Below are positions 28,793 to 37,090 of a DNA stretch of 64,000 bases, piece after piece. Position 1 is the first letter of the stretch; each line of letters begins with the position of its first letter. Source of the DNA: Prevotella sp. oral taxon 299 str. F0039. GTDB lineage: Bacteria; Bacteroidota; Bacteroidia; Bacteroidales; Bacteroidaceae. Both the position numbers and the translations under genes were made by a program. Location of the stretch: positions 992,001 through 1,056,000 of the forward strand of contig NC_022111.1 in assembly GCF_000163055.2 (NCBI RefSeq). The letters are read 5' to 3'. The notes below the pieces were generated by a model. The model searched no databases and was not told where the DNA came from. It saw nothing but the letters and a program-made list of their open reading frames with translations.

Positions 28793-29296
28793 ATGCTTTC
28801 TATATTGAACATACTCGAAGATACTACTGTTGACGGACCTGGATTTCGCACCTCTATCTATTGTGCTGGCTGTTATCATGCTTGCAACGAGTGCCATAAT
28901 CCCCAATCGTGGGACATCAACAACGGCACAATGATGAGCACTAACGACATCATGAAGATTGTTACTGCCGACCCTTTTGCCCATGTTACCTTCTCAGGAG
29001 GCGACCCTATGTATCAGGCAAAGGGCTTTACTGAATTGGCAAAGGCCATTAAACAGCAAACCAATAAAAACATTTGGTGCTACACGGGCTTTGTGTTCGA
29101 GTCGCTTTTAAAGATGAATGAGCAACGAGAACTATTGCAATGGATTGACGTTTTGGTTGATGGTCCGTTTATAAACAGCAAGAAAGACCTATCATTATTG
29201 TTCCGAGGAAGTAGCAACCAACGCCTCATCGATGTGCAACAATCGCTCCAACAAAACAAAGTGGTGTTGTGGACGCCCAACATCGGCATTGAATAA
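28793..29296 (+). CDS. nrdG: Anaerobic RNR activating protein (radical SAM)
   Basis: 167 residues. The radical-SAM cluster motif CYHACNEC (C27-x3-C31-x2-C34) and the glycine-rich SGGDPMYQ segment are present. It generates the glycyl radical on NrdD using S-adenosylmethionine and a 4Fe-4S cluster. Standard partner of the upstream gene. Confidence 0.96.
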   Translation: MLSILNILEDTTVDGPGFRTSIYCAGCYHACNECHNPQSWDINNGTMMSTNDIMKIVTADPFAHVTFSGGDPMYQAKGFTELAKAIKQQTNKNIWCYTGFVFESLLKMNEQRELLQWIDVLVDGPFINSKKDLSLLFRGSSNQRLIDVQQSLQQNKVVLWTPNIGIE

Positions 29297-29496
29297 ACAC
29301 GCACATTTCACCCCCGTTTTCACCCTTTCTCTACTCTTTTTAATCCACACAAAAAGGCTTTCCACTTTCATCTCTTTCTTCTTCCTTTTCAATATCAATG
29401 CTATTGCCACGCTACCTCGCAAAGACTTTAGCACAAAGGCATTACAAGCTATTGGCTTTTCCCTAAACAAAAGAAGCAAGTCTGCATTTTTATTCG

Positions 29497-29504
29497 TATA
29501 TTTG
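29497..29504 (+). promoter_or_regulatory. Probable promoter box for the DUF389 gene
   Basis: TATATTTG, matching TAnnTTTG, 18 bases before the preferred ATG at 29523. It supports the shorter start. No -33 element seen. Confidence 0.4.
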
Positions 29505-29522
29505 CCACCAAAAAGAAAAACT

Positions 29523-30869
29523 ATGAATAACGAATCACTTTGGCAAAACATTAAGGGATATTTCAATGCGTTGCCCGATAAAGAGAACGAAACAGAGTTT
29601 ATTAAGCAGATAAGCAGTGGAGTTACTTTCCATGGAGCAAATCTTTGGGTACTTATTTTTGCTATCTTCATTGCTTCATTAGGCTTAAATGTCAATTCAA
29701 CAGCAGTGATTATAGGCGCCATGCTCATCTCTCCTTTGATGGGACCTATCATCGGAATGGGTTTAGCTGTAGGCATAGACGATTTCGATTTGCTTAAACG
29801 CTCGGTTAAAAACTATCTTGTTGCCACAGTGATAAGCGTTATCACTGCAACAATATACTTTACCATTAGTCCACTTAGTGAGGCTCAATCGGAGCTATTG
29901 GCACGCACCTCTCCCACCTTATACGACGTGCTCATCGCCATATTTGGTGGTGCTGCGGGCATTCTTGCACTATCTACCAAAGGCAAAGGTAATGTGCTTC
30001 CAGGCGTTGCCATCGCTACTGCCTTGATGCCACCATTGTGTACTGCTGGTTATGGACTTGCAGTTGGAAAATATTCGTTCTTCTTTGGGGCGCTTTATCT
30101 CTTCTTTATCAATACCGTATTCATTGCGCTTTCTACCTTTATAGGCGTTAGAATGCTTCGTTTTCAACGTAGAGCCTTTGCAGATGCAGCCGCTTTGCAA
30201 CACGTTAGAAAATATATCATTGCCATTGTTGTCCTCACAATGATTCCTGCAACATACATGACCACGCAAATTATTCGTGAAAGTATTCAAGACAACAACA
30301 CTCAACAATTTGTTAAGAATGAGCTAACGTTGAAAGGAACATATATTATTTCGAACAAAAGAAACGACGAAAGCAAGACTATTCGTATTGTAGCGGTGGG
30401 CGAACCCATTGGAAAAGATACCATTAAAAAGGCTCAAGAAAACCTAAAGAAATATAGTCTTGAGGGTTATAAACTGGTGATTATTCAAGGAAGTCAAGCT
30501 GATAACACTCTACAACAAGAAGATTTGTCGGGCAAATCGTTATCCGAGACAAAAGAACAGCTCATTGCACAAAGCGAACATTTAAAGAGTTTAGAGAATA
30601 AACTGAAACTATATACGGGCTATGAGGCATTGAGTAAAGACGTTTCTAAAGAGATTAAGGCTATTTGTCCGCAAGTAAATACCATCAGTTTGTCGTCTGT
30701 CTCTGAGGAACGAACCGACACTTTGGCTACCAAACACTATGTTTTGGCATTGGTGGGATATAAAAATGCGCTATCAACAGCAGAACAGCAACAGCTTCAA
30801 CGCTGGTTAAAAACTCGTTCAAAGGCCGACAGCTTGCGCCTTGTCTTGCAGCCTACCACAGGCAAGTAA
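29523..30869 (+). CDS. DUF389-family membrane protein
   Basis: 448 residues from ATG at 29523 (MNNESLWQNIKGYF). The open frame extends 97 codons upstream over the nrdG end, but that part has no protein character and a promoter box lies just before 29523. The membrane core shows LGLNVNSTAVIIGAMLISPL, MGPIIGMGLAVG and LPGVAIATALMPPLCTAGYG, hallmarks of DUF389. Five to six membrane helices lie in residues 35-270, followed by a soluble C-terminal region of about 170 residues. Function of the family is not established. A terminator follows. Confidence 0.88.
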   Translation: MNNESLWQNIKGYFNALPDKENETEFIKQISSGVTFHGANLWVLIFAIFIASLGLNVNSTAVIIGAMLISPLMGPIIGMGLAVGIDDFDLLKRSVKNYLVATVISVITATIYFTISPLSEAQSELLARTSPTLYDVLIAIFGGAAGILALSTKGKGNVLPGVAIATALMPPLCTAGYGLAVGKYSFFFGALYLFFINTVFIALSTFIGVRMLRFQRRAFADAAALQHVRKYIIAIVVLTMIPATYMTTQIIRESIQDNNTQQFVKNELTLKGTYIISNKRNDESKTIRIVAVGEPIGKDTIKKAQENLKKYSLEGYKLVIIQGSQADNTLQQEDLSGKSLSETKEQLIAQSEHLKSLENKLKLYTGYEALSKDVSKEIKAICPQVNTISLSSVSEERTDTLATKHYVLALVGYKNALSTAEQQQLQRWLKTRSKADSLRLVLQPTTGK

Positions 30870-30926
30870 AAGTATTTTTTGAAATAAAATCCCTGTTTTT
30901 AAAGGGGAAAGACATACAACAAAACC

Positions 30927-30964
30927 CAAAGGAGATGCTTCATTGCGAGGCATCTCCTTTTTTA
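30927..30964 (+). terminator. Terminator of the DUF389 gene
   Basis: AAAGGAGATGC (30927-30937) pairs perfectly with 30949-30959 and runs into TTTTTTATT. It lies 58 bases after the stop. Confidence 0.85.
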
Positions 30965-31019
30965 TTGATATTCTTTTTTATCGACAAGGCGGAACAAAAG
31001 CTCGACAAGAGGAAACGAA

Positions 31020-31070
31020 CAAACATAAATAAAGCAGTTCGCAAGATAAGTTTTGCGAACTGCTTTATTT
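31020..31070 (-). terminator. BspA-side terminator; copy 1 of a 46-bp direct repeat
   Basis: An 18-bp perfect stem (31027-31044 with 31053-31070) whose core is GCAGTTCGCAA. The 46 bases 31020-31065 match 32621-32666 at all but three positions. It can terminate on either strand. Confidence 0.8.
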
Positions 31071-31169
31071 GTATCAATGTTTCTTTTGACATATTCTGTC
31101 CTCATCATTATGTTTTTTTCATGCAGAAAGACATACAATGAGATCCAGTGCAATTAGTCTTTTATTTTA

Positions 31170-32297
31170 TTATTTGATAACTATCTTTTTACCATTGATG
31201 ATATAAACGCCCTTAGGTAAAGCATTTATTTCGTTAACACTGGCTTTGCTTAAACGTTTTATTCCATCTATTGTGTAAACATCTACATTATCTATTTTAT
31301 TGTAAATGTTGTTTATAATACCAGTAGTGCTACCCTCGATAAGAAAAAAATCCCCCCAACCAGCTGCTTTTTTATAAGCGTCTATACTATTCTTAGGCAC
31401 AAAAAGTTTACACTCTTTTGTGTTAATCCAGTCAAAAACATTATTAAAACAAAGTGGCGGCATAGCTGCCTCACTTATAATCTGCTTTATTTCGTTACAA
31501 TAATAGAAAGCCTTCGCCCCAATTATTGTTACACTATTGGGGATGGTTACGGAAGTAAGAGAAGAGCAAAAAGAGAATGCCTCGTTTCCAATTGTCATTA
31601 CACTATTGGGTATGGTAATCGAAGTAAGAGCCTTGCAATCAGAGAAAGCGTTCTTCCCAATTGTTGTTACACTATTGGGTATGGTAATCGAAGCAAGAGA
31701 AGAGCAACCACGAAAAGCCCAATCCCCAATTGTTGTTACGCCATTAGGAATGGTTACAGAAGTAAGAGAACGGCAATCATAGAAAGCACTATTCCCAATT
31801 GTTGTTACACTATTGGGGATGGTTATCGAAGTAAGAGAACGGCAATCAGAGAAAGCACCAGAACCAATTGTTGTTACACTATTGGGAATGGTTACGGAAG
31901 TAAGAGAAAAGCAACGATAGAAAGCCATACCTCCAATTGTTGTTACGCCATTGCCTATGGTTACGGAAGTAAGATAAGGGCAATTATAGAAAGCTCCCCA
32001 CCCAATTGTTATTACACCATTACCTATGGTTACGGAAGTAAGAGAAGAGCAATCAGAGAAAGCCCTCTTCCCAATTGTTGTTACGCCATCGCCTATTATA
32101 ACTTGCTTAACATTACTGTATGGTGGCCATGGACGAGAATCCCCCCCCCAATCTTGCATTTCTCCTGTTCCTGTAATGGTTAACACACCTTCATCAGTGA
32201 GTTTCCATTGTAGATTATCACCACAAGTTCCAGATTTCTCGGCATAAGCTGATAAACTTACGAGTAGGGTGATTAGCAAAAGATAAAATTGTTTCAT
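31170..32297 (-). CDS. BspA-type leucine-rich-repeat surface protein
   Basis: 375 residues: signal peptide (1-19, ending SAYA), a short N-terminal domain (CGDNLQWKLTDEGVLTITGT), then about nine LRR_5/BspA repeats of 23 residues around SVTIPNSVTTIGxxAFxxC. The C-terminal tail is VYTIDGIKR ... LPKGVYIINGKKIVIK, which resembles short Bacteroidetes C-terminal sorting signatures (inference). BspA proteins bind host matrix or other bacteria. A run of nine G (nine C on plus, 32141-32149) at codons 50-52 could allow slipped-strand phase variation. The gene is flanked by 46-bp direct repeats. Plus-strand frames inside it are shadows. Confidence 0.93.
   Translation of the reverse strand: MKQFYLLLITLLVSLSAYAEKSGTCGDNLQWKLTDEGVLTITGTGEMQDWGGDSRPWPPYSNVKQVIIGDGVTTIGKRAFSDCSSLTSVTIGNGVITIGWGAFYNCPYLTSVTIGNGVTTIGGMAFYRCFSLTSVTIPNSVTTIGSGAFSDCRSLTSITIPNSVTTIGNSAFYDCRSLTSVTIPNGVTTIGDWAFRGCSSLASITIPNSVTTIGKNAFSDCKALTSITIPNSVMTIGNEAFSFCSSLTSVTIPNSVTIIGAKAFYYCNEIKQIISEAAMPPLCFNNVFDWINTKECKLFVPKNSIDAYKKAAGWGDFFLIEGSTTGIINNIYNKIDNVDVYTIDGIKRLSKASVNEINALPKGVYIINGKKIVIK
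31513..32096 (-). repeat. 69-bp coding tandem repeats of the BspA-like gene
   Basis: Roughly nine copies of a 69-bp unit encoding the 23-residue LRR. Several adjacent copies are nearly identical at DNA level (the complement of ATTGTTGTTACACTATTGGG recurs), so unit gain or loss by recombination is plausible. Confidence 0.85.
32141..32149 (-). repeat. Nine-base G tract in the BspA-like coding region
   Basis: Nine consecutive C on plus (G on coding strand) at codons 50-52 (Trp-Gly-Gly-Asp). This is the longest G/C homopolymer noticed in the window and in an otherwise AT-rich setting. A one-base slip would truncate the protein near residue 50. Confidence 0.8.
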
Positions 32298-32667
32298 ATA
32301 AATTCTTTAATTAAATGAATAGTATTTTTTGTTTATTGATTGCTTTTAATTTCTTAAACCTTTATAAATTAGTTCCTAACAAAGAAGCTTTTAATAGCGA
32401 GCAGATGCGCTATAAAAGTATTTGCAAAGATAAATAAAAACATATTATTAAATGTTCCTTTCTTACAAAAAGATATAAAAAGATGATGCTTTTTAAATTA
32501 AAAGAGCGTTATTCTTTATAGATTGGTGAACAATAACATTTTATGAATGCTGTATATAAAAAGAGGACAGCCGTTATAAATACCATTATTGCATCGTCAT
32601 TTCATAGAAATCATATCAAACAAACATAAAAAAAGCAGTTCGCAAGAGATGTTTTGCGAACTGCTTG
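32298..32667. other. Intergenic region between BspA-like gene and tRNA-Met
   Basis: 370 AT-rich bases. The only element recognised is the tRNA-Met terminator at 32621-32666, which is also direct repeat copy 2. Confidence 0.7.
32621..32666 (-). terminator. tRNA-Met terminator; copy 2 of the 46-bp direct repeat
   Basis: AAGCAGTTCGCAA (32634-32646) pairs with 32654-32666. On the minus strand the stem is followed by TTTTTTTATG, a strong terminator two bases past the tRNA 3' end. The whole element is nearly identical to 31020-31065. Confidence 0.9.
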
Positions 32668-32741
32668 TGGGCCATCTTGGGCTTGAACCAAGGACCTCCA
32701 GATTATGAGTCTGTTGCTCTAACCAACTGAGCTAAAAGCCC
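32668..32741 (-). tRNA. tRNA-Met (CAT anticodon)
   Basis: 74-nt cloverleaf on the minus strand starting GGGCTTTTAGCTCAGTTGG, with the anticodon loop CTCATAA (anticodon CAT), T-arm CTTGG-TTCAAGC-CCAAG and discriminator A. No CCA is encoded. The acceptor has one U-U mismatch and the anticodon stem one A-G. CAT could also be the lysidine-modified tRNA-Ile2, but the body looks like elongator tRNA-Met. It has its own promoter and a tight terminator. Confidence 0.9.
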
Positions 32742-32773
32742 TAATAATATAATTCTACACAGAATTACACGTG

Positions 32774-32805
32774 CAAAGGTAGTATATTTTAAACAAACAA
32801 CCAAA
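32774..32805 (-). promoter_or_regulatory. tRNA-Met promoter
   Basis: On the minus strand TTTG (32802-32805), a 20-base spacer, then TACCTTTG (32774-32781). Good fit to the Bacteroidetes housekeeping promoter, 33 bases upstream of the tRNA. Confidence 0.8.
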
Positions 32806-32870
32806 TATCTGCCCGTAATTTTTAATCAAAAGAACCGCTTTTAGCGTTGTTTATCCACCTTTTGGGGGTC

Positions 32871-33515
32871 TTAGAAATCGAAAGAAAGCTGTTTTTCTTC
32901 TCCTAAAAGATTGAACGACATTCGATGAAATGGCGTTGTTCCATATTTTTTTATCGCCTCTCGGTGCGCAACAGTGGGATAACCTTTGTTCTTACTCCAT
33001 TCGTATTGCGGATATTGGCTGTGGAGTTCCTCCATATACTCATCTCGATAAGTCTTCGCAAGAATACTTGCTGCGGCAATAGACAAATACTTTGAATCGC
33101 CTTTTACAATGGGCGTATAGGGCAAATTCTGATAAGGAGTGAAGCGGTTGCCATCGATAATGAGGGCTTCGGGGCGCACTTTGAGTTGATCTATGGCTCT
33201 GTGCATGGCCAAAAAGCTTGCTTTAAGGATATTGATTTCGTCGATTTCTTCGGGAGAAACCACTCCCACAGCCCACGCAATAGCATCTTTTTCGATGTCC
33301 TTTCGCAATATCATTCTGCGCTTTTCAGTGAGCTGTTTCGAGTCATTCAGATAAGGATGCGAATAGTTTTGCGGTAGAATGACCGCCGCAGCATACACAC
33401 TTCCAGCCAAACAACCACGTCCTGCCTCATCGCAACCTGCCTCAATCAATCCATCGTAATAATGCGATTGAAGCGAATGGATGGGTTTCTTTTCCTTAGA
33501 ATCACCTTTTTTCAT
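32871..33515 (-). CDS. rnhB: Ribonuclease HII
   Basis: 214 residues. [12 protein letters not shown] with catalytic D29 and E30, LIIDGNRF and the [17 protein letters not shown] segment are RNase HII signatures. It removes RNA from RNA-DNA hybrids and single ribonucleotides from DNA in the cytoplasm. It follows sufS on the same strand after about 60 bases and may be read through from it. Confidence 0.96.
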   Translation of the reverse strand: MKKGDSKEKKPIHSLQSHYYDGLIEAGCDEAGRGCLAGSVYAAAVILPQNYSHPYLNDSKQLTEKRRMILRKDIEKDAIAWAVGVVSPEEIDEINILKASFLAMHRAIDQLKVRPEALIIDGNRFTPYQNLPYTPIVKGDSKYLSIAAASILAKTYRDEYMEELHSQYPQYEWSKNKGYPTVAHREAIKKYGTTPFHRMSFNLLGEEKQLSFDF

Positions 33516-33578
33516 ATCTCGTTATACCTTTTATGCCAACATAGCTAAACGTCCTTTTAAACGCACTTTAGGCGCATT

Positions 33579-34793
33579 TTAGAACATTGCAACCACTCGT
33601 TCGATGCCTTTAACCAACACATCGATCTCTTCTTTCGTGTTATACAAGCCGAAACTTGCACGAACTGTGCCTTGAATGCCTAAGCGTTGCATGAGCGGTT
33701 GAGCGCAATGGTGACCTGTGCGCAAAGCAATTCCAAGACGATCGAGCAGTGTTCCTAAATCGAAAGGATGAATGTCGCCCACTAAGAAGCTCACCACAGC
33801 ATCTTTTTGACGAGGTGTTCCGATGAAACGGATATCTTTTATCGTTGACAATTGCTCCATTGCGTATTTTGTGAGCATTGCTTCGTGCTTTTGAATATTG
33901 TCCATTCCCAAGTCGAGCAGATAGTCTACAGCTGTGGCTAAGCCGTGAGTTGCAACGTAATCGGGTGTTCCTGCCTCGAATTTCAAAGGTGGTTTCTCGA
34001 ACGTTACCTTATCGAACGAAACTGTTTCGATCATCTCTCCACCTCCTTGATAGGGTGGCATGCGGTCTAACCACTCTTCTTTTCCATACAAAACGCCTAT
34101 TCCTGTGGGTCCATACATCTTGTGTCCGCTCAACGCAAAGAAGTCGCAATCCATTGCTTGCACATCTATTGCAAAGTGAGGAGCACTCTGTGCGCCATCA
34201 ACTAACACGGGAACGCCTTGCGAATGGGCAAATTGTATGATTTCATCGATAGGATTAACCGTTCCGAGAACATTACTAACATGGGCGATACTCACTAACT
34301 TGGTACGCTCGCTGAACAGCTTTTTAAAGGCTTCCATATCTAAATTGCCTTCGTCGTCGATAGGAGCAACCTTCAAAGCAATGCCCTTTCGTGCCATTTG
34401 CAACTGCCAAGGAACAATGTTTGAGTGGTGTTCCATCTCAGAAACAATCACCTCATCTCCTGCATTCATAAAGCCTTCGACAAACGAAGAGGCTACAAGA
34501 TTGATGCTTTCGGTGGTGCCTCGGGTGAAAATAATTTCGTTGGTAGACTTGGCATTGATGAACTTTCGCAATGTTTCTCGAGCACTTTCGTGTAATTCGG
34601 TAGCTTGTTGCGACAACCAATGCACGCCTCTATGAACATTTGAGTTGACATTTAAATACTCGTTGTTCATGGCTTCGATCACCGATAGGGGTTTTTGCGT
34701 GGTGGCTGCATTATCTAAATACACCAAAGGCTTATTGTAAATGGTTTTAGAAAGAATGGGGAAATCTTTTCTAATGTCCTCTATATTATACAT
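33579..34793 (-). CDS. sufS: Cysteine desulfurase
   Basis: 404 residues, fold-type I PLP enzyme of the SufS group. TRGTTESINLVASSF, the PLP lysine in SGHKMYGPTGIGVLYG and the catalytic Cys in RTGHHCAQPLMQRLG are present. It takes sulfur from cysteine for Fe-S cluster assembly on SufBCD. Last gene of the suf operon, 138 bases after sufD with a long hairpin in the gap. No sufE or sufU is seen nearby. Confidence 0.96.
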   Translation of the reverse strand: MYNIEDIRKDFPILSKTIYNKPLVYLDNAATTQKPLSVIEAMNNEYLNVNSNVHRGVHWLSQQATELHESARETLRKFINAKSTNEIIFTRGTTESINLVASSFVEGFMNAGDEVIVSEMEHHSNIVPWQLQMARKGIALKVAPIDDEGNLDMEAFKKLFSERTKLVSIAHVSNVLGTVNPIDEIIQFAHSQGVPVLVDGAQSAPHFAIDVQAMDCDFFALSGHKMYGPTGIGVLYGKEEWLDRMPPYQGGGEMIETVSFDKVTFEKPPLKFEAGTPDYVATHGLATAVDYLLDLGMDNIQKHEAMLTKYAMEQLSTIKDIRFIGTPRQKDAVVSFLVGDIHPFDLGTLLDRLGIALRTGHHCAQPLMQRLGIQGTVRASFGLYNTKEEIDVLVKGIERVVAMF

Positions 34794-34858
34794 ACCTAAC
34801 TACAAATAAAAGGTGAATAAAATCTATTTTGCACCTGAATGGGCAAATAGAAAGAGAG

Positions 34859-34916
34859 AAAGAGTTTGTTAATGGCTTTTTGAGCACAGGGCTATTGCCA
34901 TTTGAACAAACTCTTT
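34859..34916 (-). promoter_or_regulatory. Long hairpin between sufD and sufS
   Basis: AAAGAGTTTGTT (34859-34870) pairs perfectly with 34905-34916, and an inner AATGGC/GCCATT pair extends the stem. On the minus strand it is followed by CTCTCTTTCTATTTG, not a clean U-run. It may be a partial terminator or processing site setting the sufS level. Confidence 0.6.
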
Positions 34917-34931
34917 ATGGGTTATATCTAC

Positions 34932-36317
34932 TTAGACACAAAGGTTACAATTACCGCAAGTTCCAAGCTCGCCTCTGAACCTTTTCTCTACAAGATGATG
35001 CAAACGCTCTCTTAAAGGCTCAAGCTTTATTTGGTCTACTACTTCATTGATGAAGGCAAACTCTAACAAGAACTTAGCCTCTTTCTCGCTGATTCCTCGC
35101 TGACGCATATAGAATAGGGCTGCATCATTGAGCTGTCCTACTGTTGAACCATGTGCACATTTCACGTCGTCGGCATATATTTCTAACTCGGGTTGTGAAT
35201 ACATGCGAGCTTCTTTGGTGACACATATATTTTGGTTGCGCTCTTCTGACGATGTTTTTTGTGCATCTTTCTGAACCAAAACACGGCCTGCAAAGGCTCC
35301 TGTGCTGTGTCCGTCTAACACATATTTATACAATTCGTTGCTGGTACAATGAGGAACTGCATGGTCGATGAGCGTATTATTATCTACATGTTGTTGCTTA
35401 TCGGCAATGACACAGCCATAAAGATTGCACTCTGCACCCTCTCCACTGAATCGAAGAGAGGTGGTGTTGCGAGTTACTCCGTTATGAAGTGTGATAACAT
35501 GGTGTGTGAGTCGACTGTTAGATGCTTGGTCGAAATAAGCGTTACTTACACGTTTGTTGTTGTAACTGGTTTCTTCCATACAATAAAGATCGAGCGATGC
35601 ATTCTCGCCTACGTATGCTTCTATCACCTGTGTAGCAAGATAATTGCGGTCGTTAGCAGTGTGATCGCAGAACAACATCTTTACTTCGGCTCCTGGTTCT
35701 ACAACTATCAACACACGTCTGTTGAGCATTAGGTCTACATCAGAGCGCATGATGTTAATTACTTGTATTGTTTTTTCTACCTTTGTGTTCTTTGGTACGT
35801 AAACAAGCAGGCCGTCTTGAGCTAGCATTGTGTTTAAAGCTGCTATGCCATCTTTATCGGTTGCGGCTAACTTAGCATAGTATTTCTCGATGAAATCGGG
35901 ATTTTTTAGGGCATATTCCTTTAATGAATCAACCACAACTCCTTCGGGGAGATGACCCTTTGGCAATGAGTTGACATCGAAAACGTCGTTCATTAAGAAA
36001 TAAACAGCAGTACTTAAATTGGGGACATCACATGAAAATACCTCTTCAGGGCGGAATGAAAAGGGCATACGATGAAGGTTTAAACCATAATCGGGGGCAA
36101 AGATTGCCTGCATATCGGTATACTTATAACGCTCGTCTTTGCGTTGCGGGATACCTAATTGCTTAAAATGTTGCAATGCTTCTGCACGCTTTGCATTCAT
36201 TGCAGGAGCACTATTCTGACAAAGCAGATTTTGTTCTGCCTCGAAAAGCTGAATATATTGCTCGCTACTGTTTTGCTTTGCTGTTACAGAAGTTGATTGA
36301 CTTTGTTGTAATGCCAT
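34932..36317 (-). CDS. sufD: Fe-S cluster assembly protein SufD
   Basis: 461 residues of the SufB/SufD beta-helix family. Typical stretches are LDLYCMEE, AFAGRVLVQKDAQKTSSEE, QPELEIYADDVKCAHGSTVG and FYMRQRGISEKEAKFLL. It forms the scaffold with SufB and SufC. It starts 5 bases after sufC. Confidence 0.95.
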   Translation of the reverse strand: MALQQSQSTSVTAKQNSSEQYIQLFEAEQNLLCQNSAPAMNAKRAEALQHFKQLGIPQRKDERYKYTDMQAIFAPDYGLNLHRMPFSFRPEEVFSCDVPNLSTAVYFLMNDVFDVNSLPKGHLPEGVVVDSLKEYALKNPDFIEKYYAKLAATDKDGIAALNTMLAQDGLLVYVPKNTKVEKTIQVINIMRSDVDLMLNRRVLIVVEPGAEVKMLFCDHTANDRNYLATQVIEAYVGENASLDLYCMEETSYNNKRVSNAYFDQASNSRLTHHVITLHNGVTRNTTSLRFSGEGAECNLYGCVIADKQQHVDNNTLIDHAVPHCTSNELYKYVLDGHSTGAFAGRVLVQKDAQKTSSEERNQNICVTKEARMYSQPELEIYADDVKCAHGSTVGQLNDAALFYMRQRGISEKEAKFLLEFAFINEVVDQIKLEPLRERLHHLVEKRFRGELGTCGNCNLCV

Positions 36318-36322
36318 ATCAA

Positions 36323-37078
36323 TTACTCCTCTCCTATTTCAGCTTTAATCCAGTCATAACCTCTTTCTTCAATCTGTTTAGCAAGCTCTGGTCCTGCTGT
36401 TTTCACGATACGACCTTTGTAAAGCACGTGAATAACATCGGGTTTGATGATATCGAGCAATCGATCATAGTGCGTAATGACTATCGTACTGGTTTCTGGT
36501 GTCTTCAACTTGTTGACTCCTTCTGCCACAATACGCAAAGCATCAACGTCCAAACCCGAGTCGGTTTCGTCTAAGATGCGTAGTGTTGGCTCGAGCATTG
36601 CCATTTGAAAGATCTCGTTACGCTTCTTCTCTCCACCACTAAAGCCTTCGTTCACACTTCTGTTTGATAGCTTAGAGTCGAGCTCAACGATTGCTCTTTT
36701 CTCACGCATCAGCTTCAAAAAGTCGGCAGCATTCAAAGGTTCTTTGCCTTGATACTTACGTTTTTCATTGATAGCAGCACGCATGAAGTTGGTCATTGAT
36801 ACGCCTGGAATCTCTACTGGATACTGAAATGAAAGGAAAAGACCTTCGTTTGCACGATCTTCGGGCTTCATTTCAAGAAGATCTTTGCCATTATATGTGG
36901 CAGAACCTTCGGTTACTTCGAACAAAGGATTGCCCACTAAAACGGCACTAAGTGTACTCTTTCCTGATCCATTAGGACCCATAATAGCGTGTGTTTCGCC
37001 ATCTTTTACTGTGAGGTTGATGCCTCTTAATATTTCTTTTTCGCCTATATTGGCATGAAGATTCTTTACTTCTAACAT
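36323..37078 (-). CDS. sufC: Fe-S assembly ATPase SufC
   Basis: 251 residues, ABC-type ATPase. Walker A GPNGSGKST, signature FSGGEKKRNEI, Walker B LRILDETDSGLD and switch His in VITHYDR are all present. The LDETDSGLD form is characteristic of SufC. It is cytosolic and powers the SufBCD scaffold. Confidence 0.97.
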   Translation of the reverse strand: MLEVKNLHANIGEKEILRGINLTVKDGETHAIMGPNGSGKSTLSAVLVGNPLFEVTEGSATYNGKDLLEMKPEDRANEGLFLSFQYPVEIPGVSMTNFMRAAINEKRKYQGKEPLNAADFLKLMREKRAIVELDSKLSNRSVNEGFSGGEKKRNEIFQMAMLEPTLRILDETDSGLDVDALRIVAEGVNKLKTPETSTIVITHYDRLLDIIKPDVIHVLYKGRIVKTAGPELAKQIEERGYDWIKAEIGEE

Positions 37079-37090
37079 ATATTGTTGTGT

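Larger units (their letters stand above)
30870..31169. other. Convergent intergenic region, DUF389 / BspA-like
   Basis: 300 bases. It holds the DUF389 terminator and the BspA-side hairpin, which is also one of two 46-bp direct repeats around the BspA gene. No gene seen. Confidence 0.75.

Noticed and set aside
29232..29522. 97-codon N-terminal extension of the DUF389 gene
   Set aside because: It overlaps nrdG, is unlike a protein domain, and a promoter-like box lies just before the internal ATG at 29523.
31537..32247. Plus-strand frames inside the BspA-like gene
   Set aside because: They are mirror translations of the 69-bp coding repeats, as shown by their repeated, low-information peptide.
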